Positions 11,770-23,572 of a stretch of DNA of 64,000 bases are shown piece after piece. Within the stretch, counting starts at the first letter, position 1, and each line of letters starts with the position of its first letter. A program made the translations under genes and the position numbers. The DNA lies in NCBI GenBank assembly GCA_932521035.1, contig OW051495.1, positions 9,982,001 to 10,046,000 on the forward strand. Direction: 5' to 3'. The notes beneath the pieces are model-generated. The model was not told the DNA's origin. It saw nothing but the letters and a program-made list of their open reading frames with translations, and searched no databases. Source of the DNA: Oscheius dolichura (Eukaryota; Nematoda; Chromadorea; Rhabditida; Rhabditidae).

Positions 11770-13063
11770 TCACATCTCCGAAGAATGATAAATATTAATT
11801 GCGTTAGAAGGTTGACGATTATATTTCGGAGCGGATTCTGGCATTTGAATTGGGGAAGATTGAACTCTGTTATAACATTTACAGCGAGAAGTAAAAAGTT
11901 GAAAAATAGCCTGTCTATATGGCTTGATAATTATAATTGTAGCTACAGTATTAAAAAAGGGATAAAGTACAATTGGGGTGCCAAAAATGGAAAATCCCAA
12001 GTTGGGACGATCGAATACTTCTCTATAGATTGGATCTGTCTCATTCAATGAAAATACAATTACAAGTCTAAAAATTAAACACGCTATTGGTACAACCACC
12101 AGAAGCACGGGTAACAATATCTGAAAGAGTTGAAACGATTTCTTTGATTGGTATTTTTTTAATTTACTTGAGCTAGTAGCAGCGCTGTTAATCTTGTCTG
12201 TAAGGAACGATTCTCCGTGGACATCCGATGAGCTTCTCTCATAATCTTCCGATGAGTAAAATAGGTTAGTCCAGATAATACAAAAGGTACGACAATTATA
12301 AGGGCAATAATGAAAAACACTGAAAAGAATTATTAGAAGAAATAACGAAGAAAAAACCAACACAATGGACGAAATGTTGGACTGTCGAGGTCAAAAAATG
12401 TGACAACATCATGCTCCACGTCGAATTCTTTAAGAATATAGCTGACATTATGCTGTATTACAAATTGTTCAAACCCCTAAAAACATTTACTTTTTTATTG
12501 GAATCAAAAAACCAACATGCATCCCCTGAAACAGCTGGGAGCAGAACCCTAATGCAACGGCGAAGACAATTATAACTTCTCCTAGTTGCACTATCACAAA
12601 CCTAGAAGGATTTTAAAAATAAATAAAAAAGATTTACGGTATTCCACGACTGCATTTTAAAATAGTTTGAAAGTTATACGTAATAGCACACCGCATGATA
12701 GTTAATTCAATTATACAGAGAACTGAGAAAGAAAGAGCACACCAGAAAACAATAATTGCGACTAGACCACCCGCTTCTCCAAAATATTTAAAGAAGTTAA
12801 CCTTCAGTAAGGGGAATGGAAAATACGACTGGTTGATATTGGGAAAATATTCCCAAAGAAGGCTGTTAGATAGGATCATTTCACTGATCTGAAATAAATT
12901 TAACCTTTTTTTCCTGGAAGCCCCTTACCACCATTTTTAGAAGAAGCGGACGAATAAATTTCAATTTTGAAGGCGATTTTGTTACAATCACACAGATAAG
13001 AAATAGAGATGGAATATCCAAAAGGAAAGAGCCGAGCATAACGCCAAAAGAGGTCAGATCCAT
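11770..13063 (-). CDS. Str-superfamily (srh/sri-like) 7TM chemoreceptor
   Basis: Six exons: 12929-13063, 12638-12888, 12517-12601, 12362-12476, 12168-12319 and 11770-12120 (362 aa, frames close). TM1 is GVMLGSFLLDIPSLFLICVI; later segments include GLVAIIVFWCALSFSVLCII and FIIALIIVVPFVLSGLTYF. The third cytoplasmic loop (RSLQTRLTALLLAQILLPVL) and the end of TM7 (TIIIIKPYRQAIFQLF, with the K-P-Y-R motif) are typical of the Str superfamily of nematode chemoreceptors. I cannot separate srh from sri or srj by eye. The intron 12477-12516 starts GTTGGT and removes a stop. A poly(A) signal lies about 20 nt after the stop. The gene looks intact and is more AT-rich than the housekeeping genes. Confidence 0.8.
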
Positions 13064-13775
13064 GCTTCATATAAATCAAAATCAACTTTTCGGGGAGGGA
13101 GTCAGTAGAAATAAAAAGAAGTAGAATGATTATTATTTTCCAGCTGCTTCATATTCGCTGGATTCTTTCACTAGAACCAACCGTCGACTTTTGTTCTGAG
13201 ATAATGAGAAATCAAATTGGATTCATAGAACGGAAACACGGCTGCTAACAATTACATTTTTCTAGAAGCAAGTTTATTAATAAGTTGCTAAATTATTAAA
13301 GAAGTGGCAAAGTTTCCCGATTTATGGAGAAGAAGGAAAACGGAATTAACCCATTGGTTCAAAAAGAACATTTTTTCAAAGACTTCAAAATCAAAAATTC
13401 AAAATCAAAGACTTTTGTAAATCTTTTTCAGGGATTAAAGACAAATTTCTGACCATTTTTGACTAGTACGCAGTACGTTCCTCGTGGCGCCGATACCCGT
13501 GGCTCATAAGAGTCACATTCTTCTGATCACAAGAAAGAGGGCAATTTTTTGATACCATTTTTGTAAAAGATATTTTCTAGGCCCCAGGCAGGTCCTTGAA
13601 GAAATTTGCGCAAAAAGGATTAAAAACCACCAACACAAACGAACCGGTGGAAATGCGGGACATTGTTCGACCTCGGAAAAAAATAAAAAGAAAAGAAAAT
13701 TGCTTTATATGTAGAAGTACAAATCTTGAAAACAGTTTTGCAATTGTATACCGTCTAATAAACATATTTCTTTTA
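13064..13775. other. Intergenic, nothing recognisable
   Basis: AT-rich spacer between the receptor gene and the inverted-repeat element. No coding or RNA feature was identified. Confidence 0.5.
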
Positions 13776-15227
13776 GGACGCGCGACTGAAAGTACGCGGA
13801 CTTTCAGTCGCCCTTTCATGGGAAATCATATTATTACGGATTTCATCGTTTGACTCAGTTTATAGTGTGCTCCTGATTGAATAAGTTTAGTTATGTTAGC
13901 TCCCCTCTTTTTGCAAAAAGAATATCACCCATCTCATCGGAATACGGGTTATCTACAGGCCAGAAATCAAAGTTCTCTTTCTGTGATTGTGAAAGCAATA
14001 AGCAAAACTTCATCATGACAACGGGCTACTGAAAAAATGTACGTGCTTCCTCAGAAAAGCTCAGCATTTGATTGGGGGATATTTGCCCCTGCTATCTAGT
14101 TGCTTGCCCGTAGAAGTCTAACAACAAGTGGTGACGATCTATTTGATAGTCAGGGAACGCGTGTGAACGGAATTTGGAGACAGGGATTACATTAGTTGAT
14201 ATAATTTTCTTTTTTTCATGGCTTTCTGCTCGTTTCTCCTCCGCCATAGATCAAGAACTACAATCAAAGGATCAGGCCTAAGCTTTCTACCATAGAGGTA
14301 GAGTTAGCCTCAGATTTTCACTATATCACCACAGTTCGAGTCAAACCTAAGTCTATTCATTTGAGAAAATAGAAATCTTGGGCAAAACCACCATCTAGCC
14401 TAGGTGAATTAATTAGAAGAGTTATATGAAAAGGAAAAGCCCACCTATTCGACCTCCAACGGGAGTTTATCTTCGTAGGACCCCTTTATTTTGATAGCAC
14501 TCCTTTCATTCTACGACTTATAAGAAAAGGGCCCCCTGTCTAGACAGCAGCATACATATGTCATGAAAGAAGACCTTCTCTCCTCCAAAAAGGGAAATAG
14601 GCCATGAATCTAGTAGAGTAGACCGGAATGTTTATTTAAAATGATTAGACTACGGCATACCTTGTATTACGAGTTGAATTTTTAAAAGTTATCCTCCCAG
14701 ATCGGAGCAGCATAACGTACAAACTTTCTCGAAGCAAAGAAAGACTGGGAGTCAGTGAGAGACGGAACAAGAGATTCTTTTGATCAGAACGACTACTCTT
14801 CTTGATAATCTGGGTAACAGAACAGTACGACTGCACGCGAGAAAGCTTTTTAACTCTCAGGAGATCATGTTGCAAGACAGAAAACAAGTGAACACGCGTT
14901 GACAGTCTTCCCTGTATGCGATACTCCAATTTTAATGTTTTTAATACTTCTTTCTTTTGTAAGAGCAAGAGATGCAGCATATTATTAACATATTAGACAA
15001 TTTGATGAGCACTTTTGAAAGCTACGCAAAGAAAACCATGTGTTACAACACCTCCTGCATTACGCTTTTATCCAACGCCCAAAATATAACAGAAGAAGAC
15101 AGAAGTAGGCCTTAAAACCGGCAATATACTCACCACGATAGGAATTTTAACTGTAAATGACGAAAATCTGAGAGGGGCGACTGAAAGTCCACGAGGCGCG
15201 ACTAAAAGTCCGCTAAGTCGCGCGTCC
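13776..15227. mobile_element. Non-autonomous terminal-inverted-repeat element, about 1.45 kb
   Basis: The left end 13776-13813 begins GGACGCGCGACT and continues with GCGGACTTTCAGTCGC. The right end 15177-15227 is its inverted counterpart, ending GTCGCGCGTCC. Both ends repeat a GACTGAAAGT/ACTTTCAGTC unit. No transposase open frame or DDE-like motif was found between them, so the element is probably non-autonomous. A clear target-site duplication was not found. What family it belongs to is unknown to me. Confidence 0.6.
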
Positions 15228-15448
15228 ATTGCCATAGCGTAATTCTGAATGGCCAGACTATTTTGAGTTCATTTCGTCGTTACTTTTGAATGTGTGAGTT
15301 CATCATTAGTTGAACAATTATTTTTCCGAGTTCAAATCATCGCCTTCTTCCATTTAATAACTAACCAAGTCCAGCGCAGGGAACAGAAAATAAACTGTTT
15401 GCTGCTGTCCGACGTACCTTTTCCCTTTCACCAATTGTGTTTTCCAGA

Positions 15449-15840
15449 ATGGGTTATCCACTTCTTTACAAGTTTATCATCGACTCGACCGGTATCGCTG
15501 TTCTTTTTCTCAATCTTGGCGTCCTTCTCACTGTACTCTACTTCAATAAATGGATTCTTCGCTCCTTCAAACTCATAATGATGGTTTTTTCCCTAACGAA
15601 TGTCGCCCATTATATTCTCGACGTCGTCTGCTTCCCGGTGAGTAGATTTCCTATTGATTTAAAATGATTTTAGAGATGTCTCCAGCTGCCGGGGCTGTCA
15701 ATCGTCTTTGCGGACGGCTTTACCCAATCGGGAAGTCCCGTCCTCGGTCAGATTTCAATGTGCCTTCTCTCGTCACTGTTCTGTATCCAAATATTCAACG
15801 AAAGTGCCCATTTTCTCTATCGATACATCCTCCTCTGTCG
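15449..15840 (+). pseudogene. Truncated Str-superfamily (srh-like) receptor
   Basis: Two good exons exist: 15449-15637 (starts MGYPLLYKFIIDSTG, TM1 and TM2 start) and about 15673-15840 (GLSIVFADGF, then SMCLLSSLFCIQIFNE, TM3). The ATG lies directly after a TTTCCAG acceptor. Beyond 15840 the expected TM4 region is only recognisable in pieces in different frames (around 15875-15960) and TM5-TM7 are absent before the next gene starts at 16296. I therefore read it as a receptor that has lost its 3' half, head-to-tail with two intact relatives. Confidence 0.6.
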
Positions 15841-16295
15841 GTAAATCATCGCCCCATCTCTCTCACAGTCTCAATCAGTCCCTCCCATCATCACCTTCTG
15901 GAGACAAAGAACGTAGCCGCCCTCTTTCTGGTCGCCGTTTAATTAATATCAATCCCAGTTCCTGTTGATTAATTGTGACGACAATCCTACCCTAATAATA
16001 GGCAGATCTCTGTCTGTCTGCAAGACCTGTCGTCTGTACGGATTGACAGGTCAAATGAGAGAGAAGCAGAAAGTTTCGACCGTTAGACCTTTTTCGACGG
16101 CCAACTCTTTTTCGACTGTCAAATTTGTAATCCAAACGCGGCCAAAGGCCGCCGGAGGCATGCTGGTCTCCTAATGATCCTTTCATTGGTCTGAACATAA
16201 ATGACAACAAAAGCTGCCTTGTTTCACCTGTCCAATGCCATTCTAATCCGCTAAATTTCTCTCCTCACAACCTCTACGTTGTGGATTAAAAATCA
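15841..16295. other. Spacer with receptor debris
   Basis: Contains degraded remains of the truncated receptor up to about 15960, then non-coding sequence. Confidence 0.4.
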
Positions 16296-17624
16296 ATGTC
16301 TGAAAACAAATATTTTGATCCGAATCCCATTTGGATGTTTACTATACTTAAAGTAAGTTAATTAACCGTCATAACTTTACTTAATTTTTACAGATATGGT
16401 GTGCGGTAGCTGCTTGCGGATCCTTTTATGGCAGTTACATGGTCAAATACCAATCACCACCTAACCTGTCTTCTACATTTCGGCATTTCCTCCTTTACCA
16501 TCTAGCAGCGTTAGGGGCTTCCGCCCAATTCTAATGAACCCTCATTTCCAGTGGGATGTTATTTGAACTCCAGCTAACTATCCTATCGCCTCCTTTATTT
16601 TATCTACCATATATAGCCGGCAGTAGTCCAGGAATTTACACACAGCTCGGCATCCCGCTGGATATTCAATTCGCCATCTTGATCCATATGATCGTTTGTA
16701 AGTCTAAAAAATATTCCCATTTTTATTAATCCATTGACGACGGCCGCGCGAATTATTTGGATCAACGAAGTCACTCATTTTTTGGGCGCGAAAATGGAAA
16801 ATCTGAACTTTGGCGAATGTCTACCGTCGTTAATGGGTTAAATTATTTAGCTGCTGCCGCTGCAGTGTGTCCTTTATTCTATTACCGTATGACTTGCGTA
16901 ATCCCTCGGCATCATCCTTTCCGAAAGAAGTGGATCCAATGTATTGTTTATGGATTATTCTACGGTCTTGGGAATATTATTCCAATTCCTCTAACACTCC
17001 TAGCAACACGTTGTAAATCACAAATGGAATGGAAAATGGAATCTTGGCAAATCTATAAAATTGACTACGAAGGATTTTGGAGCCCAAATGTGGTGGCAAT
17101 CAGAGCAGAGGGCAATCCATGGAAGACCGTCGCTATTGGCTTCATTCTATTTGCCTGTGCTGTATTGGTTATTTGTGTATTTGGCTGCTCATTGACAATA
17201 TACCGAACGGTGAAAACCAGCAAGAGGAATATTTCGGCAAGAGACAGAAAGGAACACATTGCTGTGCTGATATCGCTGATGCCTTTGGTCAGTTCATTTT
17301 ATCCCTTGGGCTCAGCCAGGCTTCAGTGATGCCTGGAATCTATCCTAACCAGTTTTAAAAGTACAGTCTCCATCTTTCAGATGATCAATATGTCAAGTGT
17401 CGCTATCTTCCTTGTTCCCAGTGTAGTTATTGCTTGCATTTACGGTTCTCCCCGGGCTGGTGAATAGTTTCTTTTCTCTAATTCTCTAACACTTAGATCT
17501 GATAAATATTCTAGTGGCTGGTGTGGGCGGCCTCTTCCCTGTCACCTGTGTAGCATACGTATTTTCTTATAAACCATATCGGCGACATCTTTTGCAACTG
17601 TTCAGAAGAAAAGTAAGCCAATAA
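16296..17624 (+). CDS. Str-superfamily (srh-like) 7TM chemoreceptor B
   Basis: Six exons: 16296-16352, 16394-16509, 16552-16697, 16851-17287, 17381-17459 and 17497-17624 (320 aa, frames close). Starts MSENKYFDPNPIWMFTILK. Key segments: FELQLTILSPPLFYLPYIAG (TM3), YYRMTCVIPRHHPFRKKW after TM3, the YEGFWSPNVV extracellular loop, FILFACAVLVICVFGCSL (TM5) and YVFSYKPYRRHLLQLF (end of TM7, K-P-Y-R). Intron positions and three exon lengths (116, 437, 79 nt) are identical to those of the next gene, so the two are tandem duplicates. The in-frame stop near 16780 lies in the 153 nt intron 3. Role: candidate chemosensory GPCR; ligand unknown. Confidence 0.82.
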
Positions 17625-18161
17625 GGGGACGTCCACTTCAAAAGAACAGTCAGGGAGTTTTTCGACCAGTTCTCAGAATTTAGAGAATTTTGCGCTGATC
17701 ACGATGCATTAATTTTTATCTTGTGAAAGTCACAAAGAATAAGATTTGAGTCCAAATTCGACATGTTGGTCCGCAATTTTCAATCCGCATACTGTAGCCA
17801 AGAAAATTCCTTGATTGTTCCGAAAATATCAAAAACGGGATAAGAAATCAAAAAAGGAAAAAAATTATTCGCTTTGCTTTTATTCTGTTTTATTCCGATT
17901 CCAATTTTGCTTTTTTTTCAAAGCAGTGATAATAAGTTTAATCAAAGATTTAAGAATGCCTCTACATTTGCAGTTCATAAAATATGCGTGCAATGAATTC
18001 TCATAGATCTCCGTTGCTCAAAAACACCTGGTATATTTATTACCAAACTAGTCACAGATCGATCAAGTTTTTCTACTGCCTCGCCAGGTTTAATTGTCAA
18101 TTTGTACGAATTTTCCTATTCCTATTCCTGGCGGTTCTTACACGTTTTACTGCTATAAGAG
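17625..18161. other. Intergenic, nothing recognisable
   Basis: AT-rich spacer between the two tandem receptors. It should hold the promoter of the second one, but no specific element was recognised. Confidence 0.5.
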
Positions 18162-19436
18162 ATGAAGATTAATCCTTATTTTGACCCTAATCCCACTTGG
18201 CTGTTTATTACCCTACAGGCGAGACGAATACAGTAACCCAAACCCATCTTCTTCCAGGTATGGTGTGTAGTTGGTGCATTAGCCTCTGTTTTTGGCTGCT
18301 ACGTGGTAGCTTTCAAGTCGCCCTCATATAACACATCAACCTTCAAATACTCTCTTCTTTATCATATTTTCATGTAATTTTTTTGTTATTTTCTTCTAGA
18401 TTTTTTAGGGGAACTTTGTTCCAATTTCATATTACTCTTCTGTCTCAACCTCTTATCTACTTACCGTACGTAGCAATGGAATTGCGTGGGATTTGGTCTG
18501 CCCTTCATGTGAGAGCTGATATTCAAATTGCTTTACTGATTAGCCTGCTAATAAGTAGTGAAAAGTCTCAAAGACCTGTCAAAATTATTCAATTTAGTGA
18601 CTTTATGTGCCATTCTTCCACTTTTCTATTATAGAATGGACGTTCTCCTACCGCGCTACCATCCGCTAAATTCTAAACTGCTACGTTATTCTGCTTATTT
18701 CATATTTTATGGCGTATTTCATATCTGTCCTGTACCTATGATCCTGATGGCAGTACATTATGCCGATCAAAATGAAATCAAACAACAATACGAGGAGGCA
18801 TTCCAAATAACGTTGGAAGGATTTTGGAAAGATGAAGTTGTAACAGTCAAGCTCAGAGAAAATCCGTGGGCTATGGCTTTTGCCATTATGATAGTAATTG
18901 CCATTTTAATAGCCGGCATTACGTCATTTGGATGTATGTTTGTCATTTATAAAACGGTTAGCGTTGATGGTCCAAGGATATCGAAACAAATGAAAAGAGA
19001 TCGCCGGCGTATGTTAATCGCACTTACTGTATTGGTAAGGGATACGATTTATTAAAGAGAAATAATCTTGAGATGATGATAATAACGAGTGTTGCCGTTG
19101 TGATCGGGCCTTTTATTCTCTATATCGTCTTTGCTAATTCGTCAAGATGCGGTAAGTAGCCATTCCTGTGAATATTTACAATAGCAAGTCCTAGATCTCT
19201 TCAATCAAATGATAGCCATGGTTGGAGGAATATTTCCTTGTTTTGTTTTTGCCTACATTATAAGCTATAAGCCGTATCGCCTGGCCTTTGTAGAATTTTT
19301 CACACTATCTTCTACGAGAAAAGTCCAGTCAGTTAGCATTGTGCAGGGGAGAAGCCCTCAGAGCAGGGCTGTTCCGGAAATTCCGCCCCGTTTTACGAGA
19401 ATAGGACAGAAAATTTCCCGACCCGTTCCAGGCTGA
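18162..19436 (+). CDS. Str-superfamily (srh-like) 7TM chemoreceptor C, tail from a repeat
   Basis: Six exons: 18162-18218, 18258-18373, 18400-18554, 18598-19034, 19073-19151 and 19195-19436 (361 aa). Starts MKINPYFDPNPTWLFITLQ. Segments match gene B: YYRMDVLLPRYHPL, LEGFWKDEVV, ITSFGCMFVIYKTV and AYIISYKPYRLAFVEF. Intron 1 starts with GC instead of GT (CAG/GCGAGA...CCAG) and no in-frame GT alternative exists. Intron 4 ends CTTGAG, an unusual acceptor. The last 24 or so codons (from about 19364) are read from an inserted inverted-repeat element, so the cytoplasmic tail differs from gene B. Probably functional in the membrane core; the tail is lineage-specific. Confidence 0.78.
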
Positions 19437-19603
19437 TATCCTGTTTCCCGTTCCCGTCCCGTTTTACCTGTAAAATTTCAAATGTCATGTTACCATTCCA
19501 ATAATCAGAAAAATCTACCTTCCTGTCCCATTTCCGTCCCGGGAAATTTTGGGGAAGCTCCTTCCCGTCGCGTCCTAAAAAACCCACTTCCCGAACAGCC
19601 CTG
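19364..19603. mobile_element. 240 bp MITE-like inverted-repeat element
   Basis: Left end CAGGGCTGTTC and right end GAACAGCCCTG are perfect 11 nt inverted repeats, with similarity continuing about 5 nt inward (GGAA/TTCC). The interior is rich in TTCCCG and CCCGTT motifs. No coding capacity. It overlaps the last coding exon of the receptor at 18162-19436. Target duplication not resolved. Confidence 0.65.
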
Positions 19604-19991
19604 ATTTAGAGCAAAAAATAAATATTTCATTTTCAATTGGGATCACGTTCAATTTTTTGCCTGGTTCCGGAGGCAATTCGTGTTGAAGCAAGGCTAATTG
19701 AAGTTGTAACTGGCACATAAATACATCCGAATGCCTGGAAAAGAGCCGATTTTTATTATTTTACGGCTTTATACCTTTCAAGCAAGTGAATTGAGTAGTA
19801 TTTGCATGTACCACGTCTCCATACAATTGAATTCTTCCGAGGTTAACCGGCAAAATCCCCGACAGAACAGTCTGCTACCAATCTTGCTGCAGTAAATGAA
19901 AGTATTTCTCTCCTGTAGCCGTCGTATCGAGAGCTTTTCCCTTCAGATCGTTGACCACAACCATATCAACATCTATCCTGCTTGGTTTACT

Positions 19992-20513
19992 TCAATATTT
20001 CTTGAAACATTTCATCTTTTTATTCCTCAATACCAGAATCCAAGGAAAGATGGAATTCGACATTGCATTTATCTAAAGAAGAGAAAATTTCTCCTTGAAA
20101 AAGCAAAGCTCACATTATGATAAGCGAACGAGAGCCATCCAAAAGTGATGGGATCTAGAGGCAAGTCAAGTACCAGAGCAACAATGCAACTGAATGCAAT
20201 GAAACGGCAAATAGCAGAGCCTAAGAGGTAACGAAGCAGGGCCACGTTATAGTAATAAGTCTGGGCACACTAAAAATGGATAAATTATTCGACGCAGGAG
20301 GAAAATTACCATCATTCCTCCTCAAAAACCCAAAAAACTCACCAAATTATCTACTCGTTTGATTAGTTTATTTTTGCTTACTTTTTTATCTTTGAATTTT
20401 TTGACTTGATGAGGAGGAATGTTGGTCAAAATTACCTGATATCGTAGTTCTAAGTGCTCTCCTCTGCCTTTTATGTATGTCTTCTTGTTTATTTGGATTG
20501 TCAGAAGAAGCAT
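19992..20513 (-). pseudogene. Partial 7TM receptor, three 3' exons
   Basis: Three phase-0 exons can be read: 20436-20513 (with GRGEHLELRYQ, resembling the loop before TM6 of Sre/Sra-type receptors), 20114-20269 (AICRFIAFSCIVALVLDLPL, a membrane segment) and 19992-20072 (INAMSNSIFPWILVLRNKKM then stop, a TM7-like end). Sizes of exons are multiples of three and all have GT...AG borders. No upstream exons for TM1-TM5 were found before the glucuronosyltransferase promoter, so I call it a partial, probably dead receptor. It may instead be an unrecognised family whose 5' exons I missed. Confidence 0.4.
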
Positions 20514-21006
20514 CTATAAACTTTAATTGGAAATATTGTTTTAAAGATGAACCATTTCTATAGGGTACGATTCTCAATTTCAATTTTCTTCGAATTGCCA
20601 TATATTTTGGTATTCCTTATATTTGTTAGGTAGATAAAAATGCGTTGAAATGAATGCAATAAGAATGGGAGTCAAAAACAGGCGAAAATGCATAGAAAAA
20701 AAAAGCAAAAAAGCGGATCATCTAAACAGTAAAGTTGCCCAATCTAGATCGAATTAATTTGAAACTACCGTATTTTCGCAGTTTTCCATCTGAAATGGAC
20801 TATAGGCACTTCTACGACCAGTTGACGCTATCTGGCCCCGCTAGTTCACTGTTCACTGCCTAAAAATCATTCCTAGGACCAGTCTTCCAAAGGTGAACTC
20901 CTTATCGTTGATTGCCTAAACTCGGGGCTCTCTTATCAATGGAAGGGAGGCTACCATCCTCTAACCATTAATTGATCAAAAACAGCTACCATTTTCGATT
21001 TTTCAG
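20514..21006. other. Intergenic, promoter side of the UGT gene
   Basis: No gene seen. It ends in TTTTCAG immediately before the ATG at 21007, an expected SL trans-splice acceptor. Confidence 0.5.
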
Positions 21007-23524
21007 ATGAAATTATGGCTTCTATTGGTTATTCTTATTCACAATCTGGATGCACTTAATATTATCTTCTTCTTAAAATTAGTTGGAAAAAGTCACATGG
21101 ATTTTGCGGCTTCTTTAATAGAAGTACTAGTGGATAGAGGACACAACGTGGTGAGCAATAAAACTTTTCCCTGTTAAAAGGAGGCCGATACGCTTCTAAT
21201 TGAAATACCCGGCGAGATTGAATCGGAAAGTAATGAAATGTGGTGGGGATATGTCATTTCTAATCCTTGATCAGAATTTTTAACATACTCCTCTTGATGA
21301 AGGCGGATACCGGAAAGCTGGAAAAATTAGAAGAAATGATGTTTCTCTCATTATTTCTTCCTTTTTTTTCTAAGAAAAACATTGTTTTCTGTATTACCTG
21401 AAGCATGAGAAGTGCGTCTATCCGTCTGATTTTTTTGTTTTCAGGATTTCATCATTGCAGAACTCAATTCCGGCGTCAAATGGCAAGGAAGTAGCAAAGC
21501 CAGGATCAACGTGTCATCCTTCGGATTTCCCGGAGAAAGTCCCTGGATGCAGATGAACCACCTCCAGGATCCATTCCAAGAGAGTACGCACTTTGATATG
21601 GAACAATTTTGGAAATTACAAGGAGAACTGTGTAAAAGTATGGCCATGACGTGGCAAAATCGTCATGAATAAATGGTTGCAGTCGGTCTAGACTCGGGAA
21701 ATCCGTTGGAATTCATGAAATCTGGTCACTATGACGCGGCAATTGTCTCCGACTACAGTTATTGTGGAGCAATATTGGCTACAGCTGCTGGTATTCCGAC
21801 GATTATGAGTTATACGGCTACAAATATTATGTACTCTCAATCATTACACATCGGCCTGCCCAATCCAACAAGTTGTGTGTCAGGTAAACGGAAAAATATG
21901 AGAAGGTGTACTGCAACATGGGACAAATAAAACGAGAAGAAATAATAAAATAAATAAATAAAGACGCCAAGAATGTAAATGAAAAGATAAAAGAGACAAG
22001 ACCCCAGGCTACCAGCCGGAAACAAGTCTGATCTCTGGGTGACGCTGGAAAAGCAGCTGTTCCACTTTTGAAAATCGTTATTTTATTTTATTTTTTGAAC
22101 TCCGACTTGCGGAAATTTGATTTCTTGAATAATGCGAAGAAGTAATTACCGAAAAAAAGAGAAATCAGCTATTTTCAGGGAACTTTGACCCGTATCATGG
22201 AGATTTCAGCCTGTGGTCAAAAATTGGAAGGCTTTTCTATCTAGCAAAATTGAATTTCATTTATAGGCCGAGAGCTTTGGATAGATTGGTGAGTCCAGAG
22301 AAAGTCCTTTTAGGGCTTCGCCTGTCCAAAAAAGAGCGCGGATTCTTTTTCAGACAACATATTCTCGCTCCGTCTTCGGTCCAGACTTTCCCTCTACCGA
22401 AGAAATCATCCGAAACTATGACGTTACCTTCATTAATTCAAATGAAATCATCGAAACGCCTAGAACAATTAGTCATAAAGTGAAATATATTGGAGGAATA
22501 GGTCTTAAGAAACCTAAACCTGTGACAAAGGCAACGACAGGCTTTCTACAGAATCTAAATTCGACTTTTAGGAATTTGAACAACTGCTATCCAGCCCGTC
22601 AAAGGGTGTCGTCATATTTTCATTTGGAACGCAGGTGAGGCCAATTTTTCCATTCGTTCATTGTCCTTTTTTTCCTTCCAGGTGCCAAGTAATCGTGTCA
22701 ATCAACGGGTAAAATCTCTTCTTGCTAGAGCTTTTGGTTCAATCCCAGAGTACACTTTTATTTGGAAGTACGAAAAACAACCAGGGGATAATGTAATTTT
22801 CAACGGATTGGACAATGTTCACATGGTCAAATGGCTGCCCCAGAATGATCTTTTACGTATAATTAGAGAGAGAGATTAAAGCCTGCAAAATACGTTAAGA
22901 TCATAAAAGAATAAAAGCCTTCATCACCCATGCTGGTTTGAATTCTATCTTGGAAGCAGCCGCAGCTGGCGTTCCAGTCATTGCTATTCCTCTCTTTGCT
23001 GATCAAGGATTCAATGCCAAATCCAGTAAGTTTCAAGAGCTAAAAAGTGGTCGCTAAAATGCTACAGAAGTTTTATTTTTAGTGAATGGTAGAATTTTCA
23101 GTGTCCAGGCTGGGAATGGGCATTCATCTGGATAAAACAACCTTCACGTCGGATGACTTGATCGACGCATTGGATAAGGTGCTTCACAATGAAAGGTAAA
23201 ATCCCCCATTGGAATTCCATAGTGTTATTCGAACTTTTTATTTCTAGTTATCTCGAAAAAGGTCAAAAAATCTCACGAATGATGGCGCACAAGCCGGAAC
23301 AAGCTAAACAAAGTTTTGCTGAATGGGTAGAATACGCGGCGACCCATCCGGGACTTCATGAAATGTTGAATCTGCCAGAATCGGGGATGAATCCTCTTCT
23401 GTATTACTGTCTTGATGTTTTCCTTGCAATTTCTGTTTTTGTTATTCTTTCCACTTTTCTTCTACGTCAAATTCTAACAAATCTGTTTAGAAGGTCTCAA
23501 CATGAAAAAGTGAAAATAAATTGA
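21007..23524 (+). CDS. UDP-glucuronosyl/glucosyltransferase (UGT)
   Basis: Ten exons: 21007-21150, 21445-21637, 21683-21883, 22179-22288, 22354-22530, 22572-22634, 22682-22856, 22900-23025, 23102-23195 and 23248-23524 (519 aa, the usual UGT length). An N-terminal signal peptide ([16 protein letters not shown]) is followed by [14 protein letters not shown]. The donor-binding signature is present: [19 protein letters not shown], then [17 protein letters not shown] and [14 protein letters not shown]-terminal membrane anchor ([15 protein letters not shown]) and a basic tail [11 protein letters not shown] complete the ER-type topology. Function: conjugates sugars from UDP-sugars to small lipophilic substrates, that is detoxification. 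An in-frame TAA near 21670 is inside the intron 21638-21682. Intron 5 appears to use a GC donor (22531). The poly(A) hexamer 23515-23520 precedes the stop. Confidence 0.92.
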
Positions 23525-23572
23525 TTAATTTTAATTGTTAAAAAGAGAGAAGAAAAAAACTGAAAATTGAGA

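Noticed and set aside
12477-12516. Apparent frameshift or 14 nt intron in the minus-strand receptor
   Set aside because: A GTTGGT donor further upstream gives a 40 nt intron and intact frame, so the gene is not broken.
21637-21683. Apparent nonsense codon in the UGT gene
   Set aside because: The TAA is inside a 45 nt intron with GTATGG donor and TTGCAG acceptor; removing it restores the family alignment.
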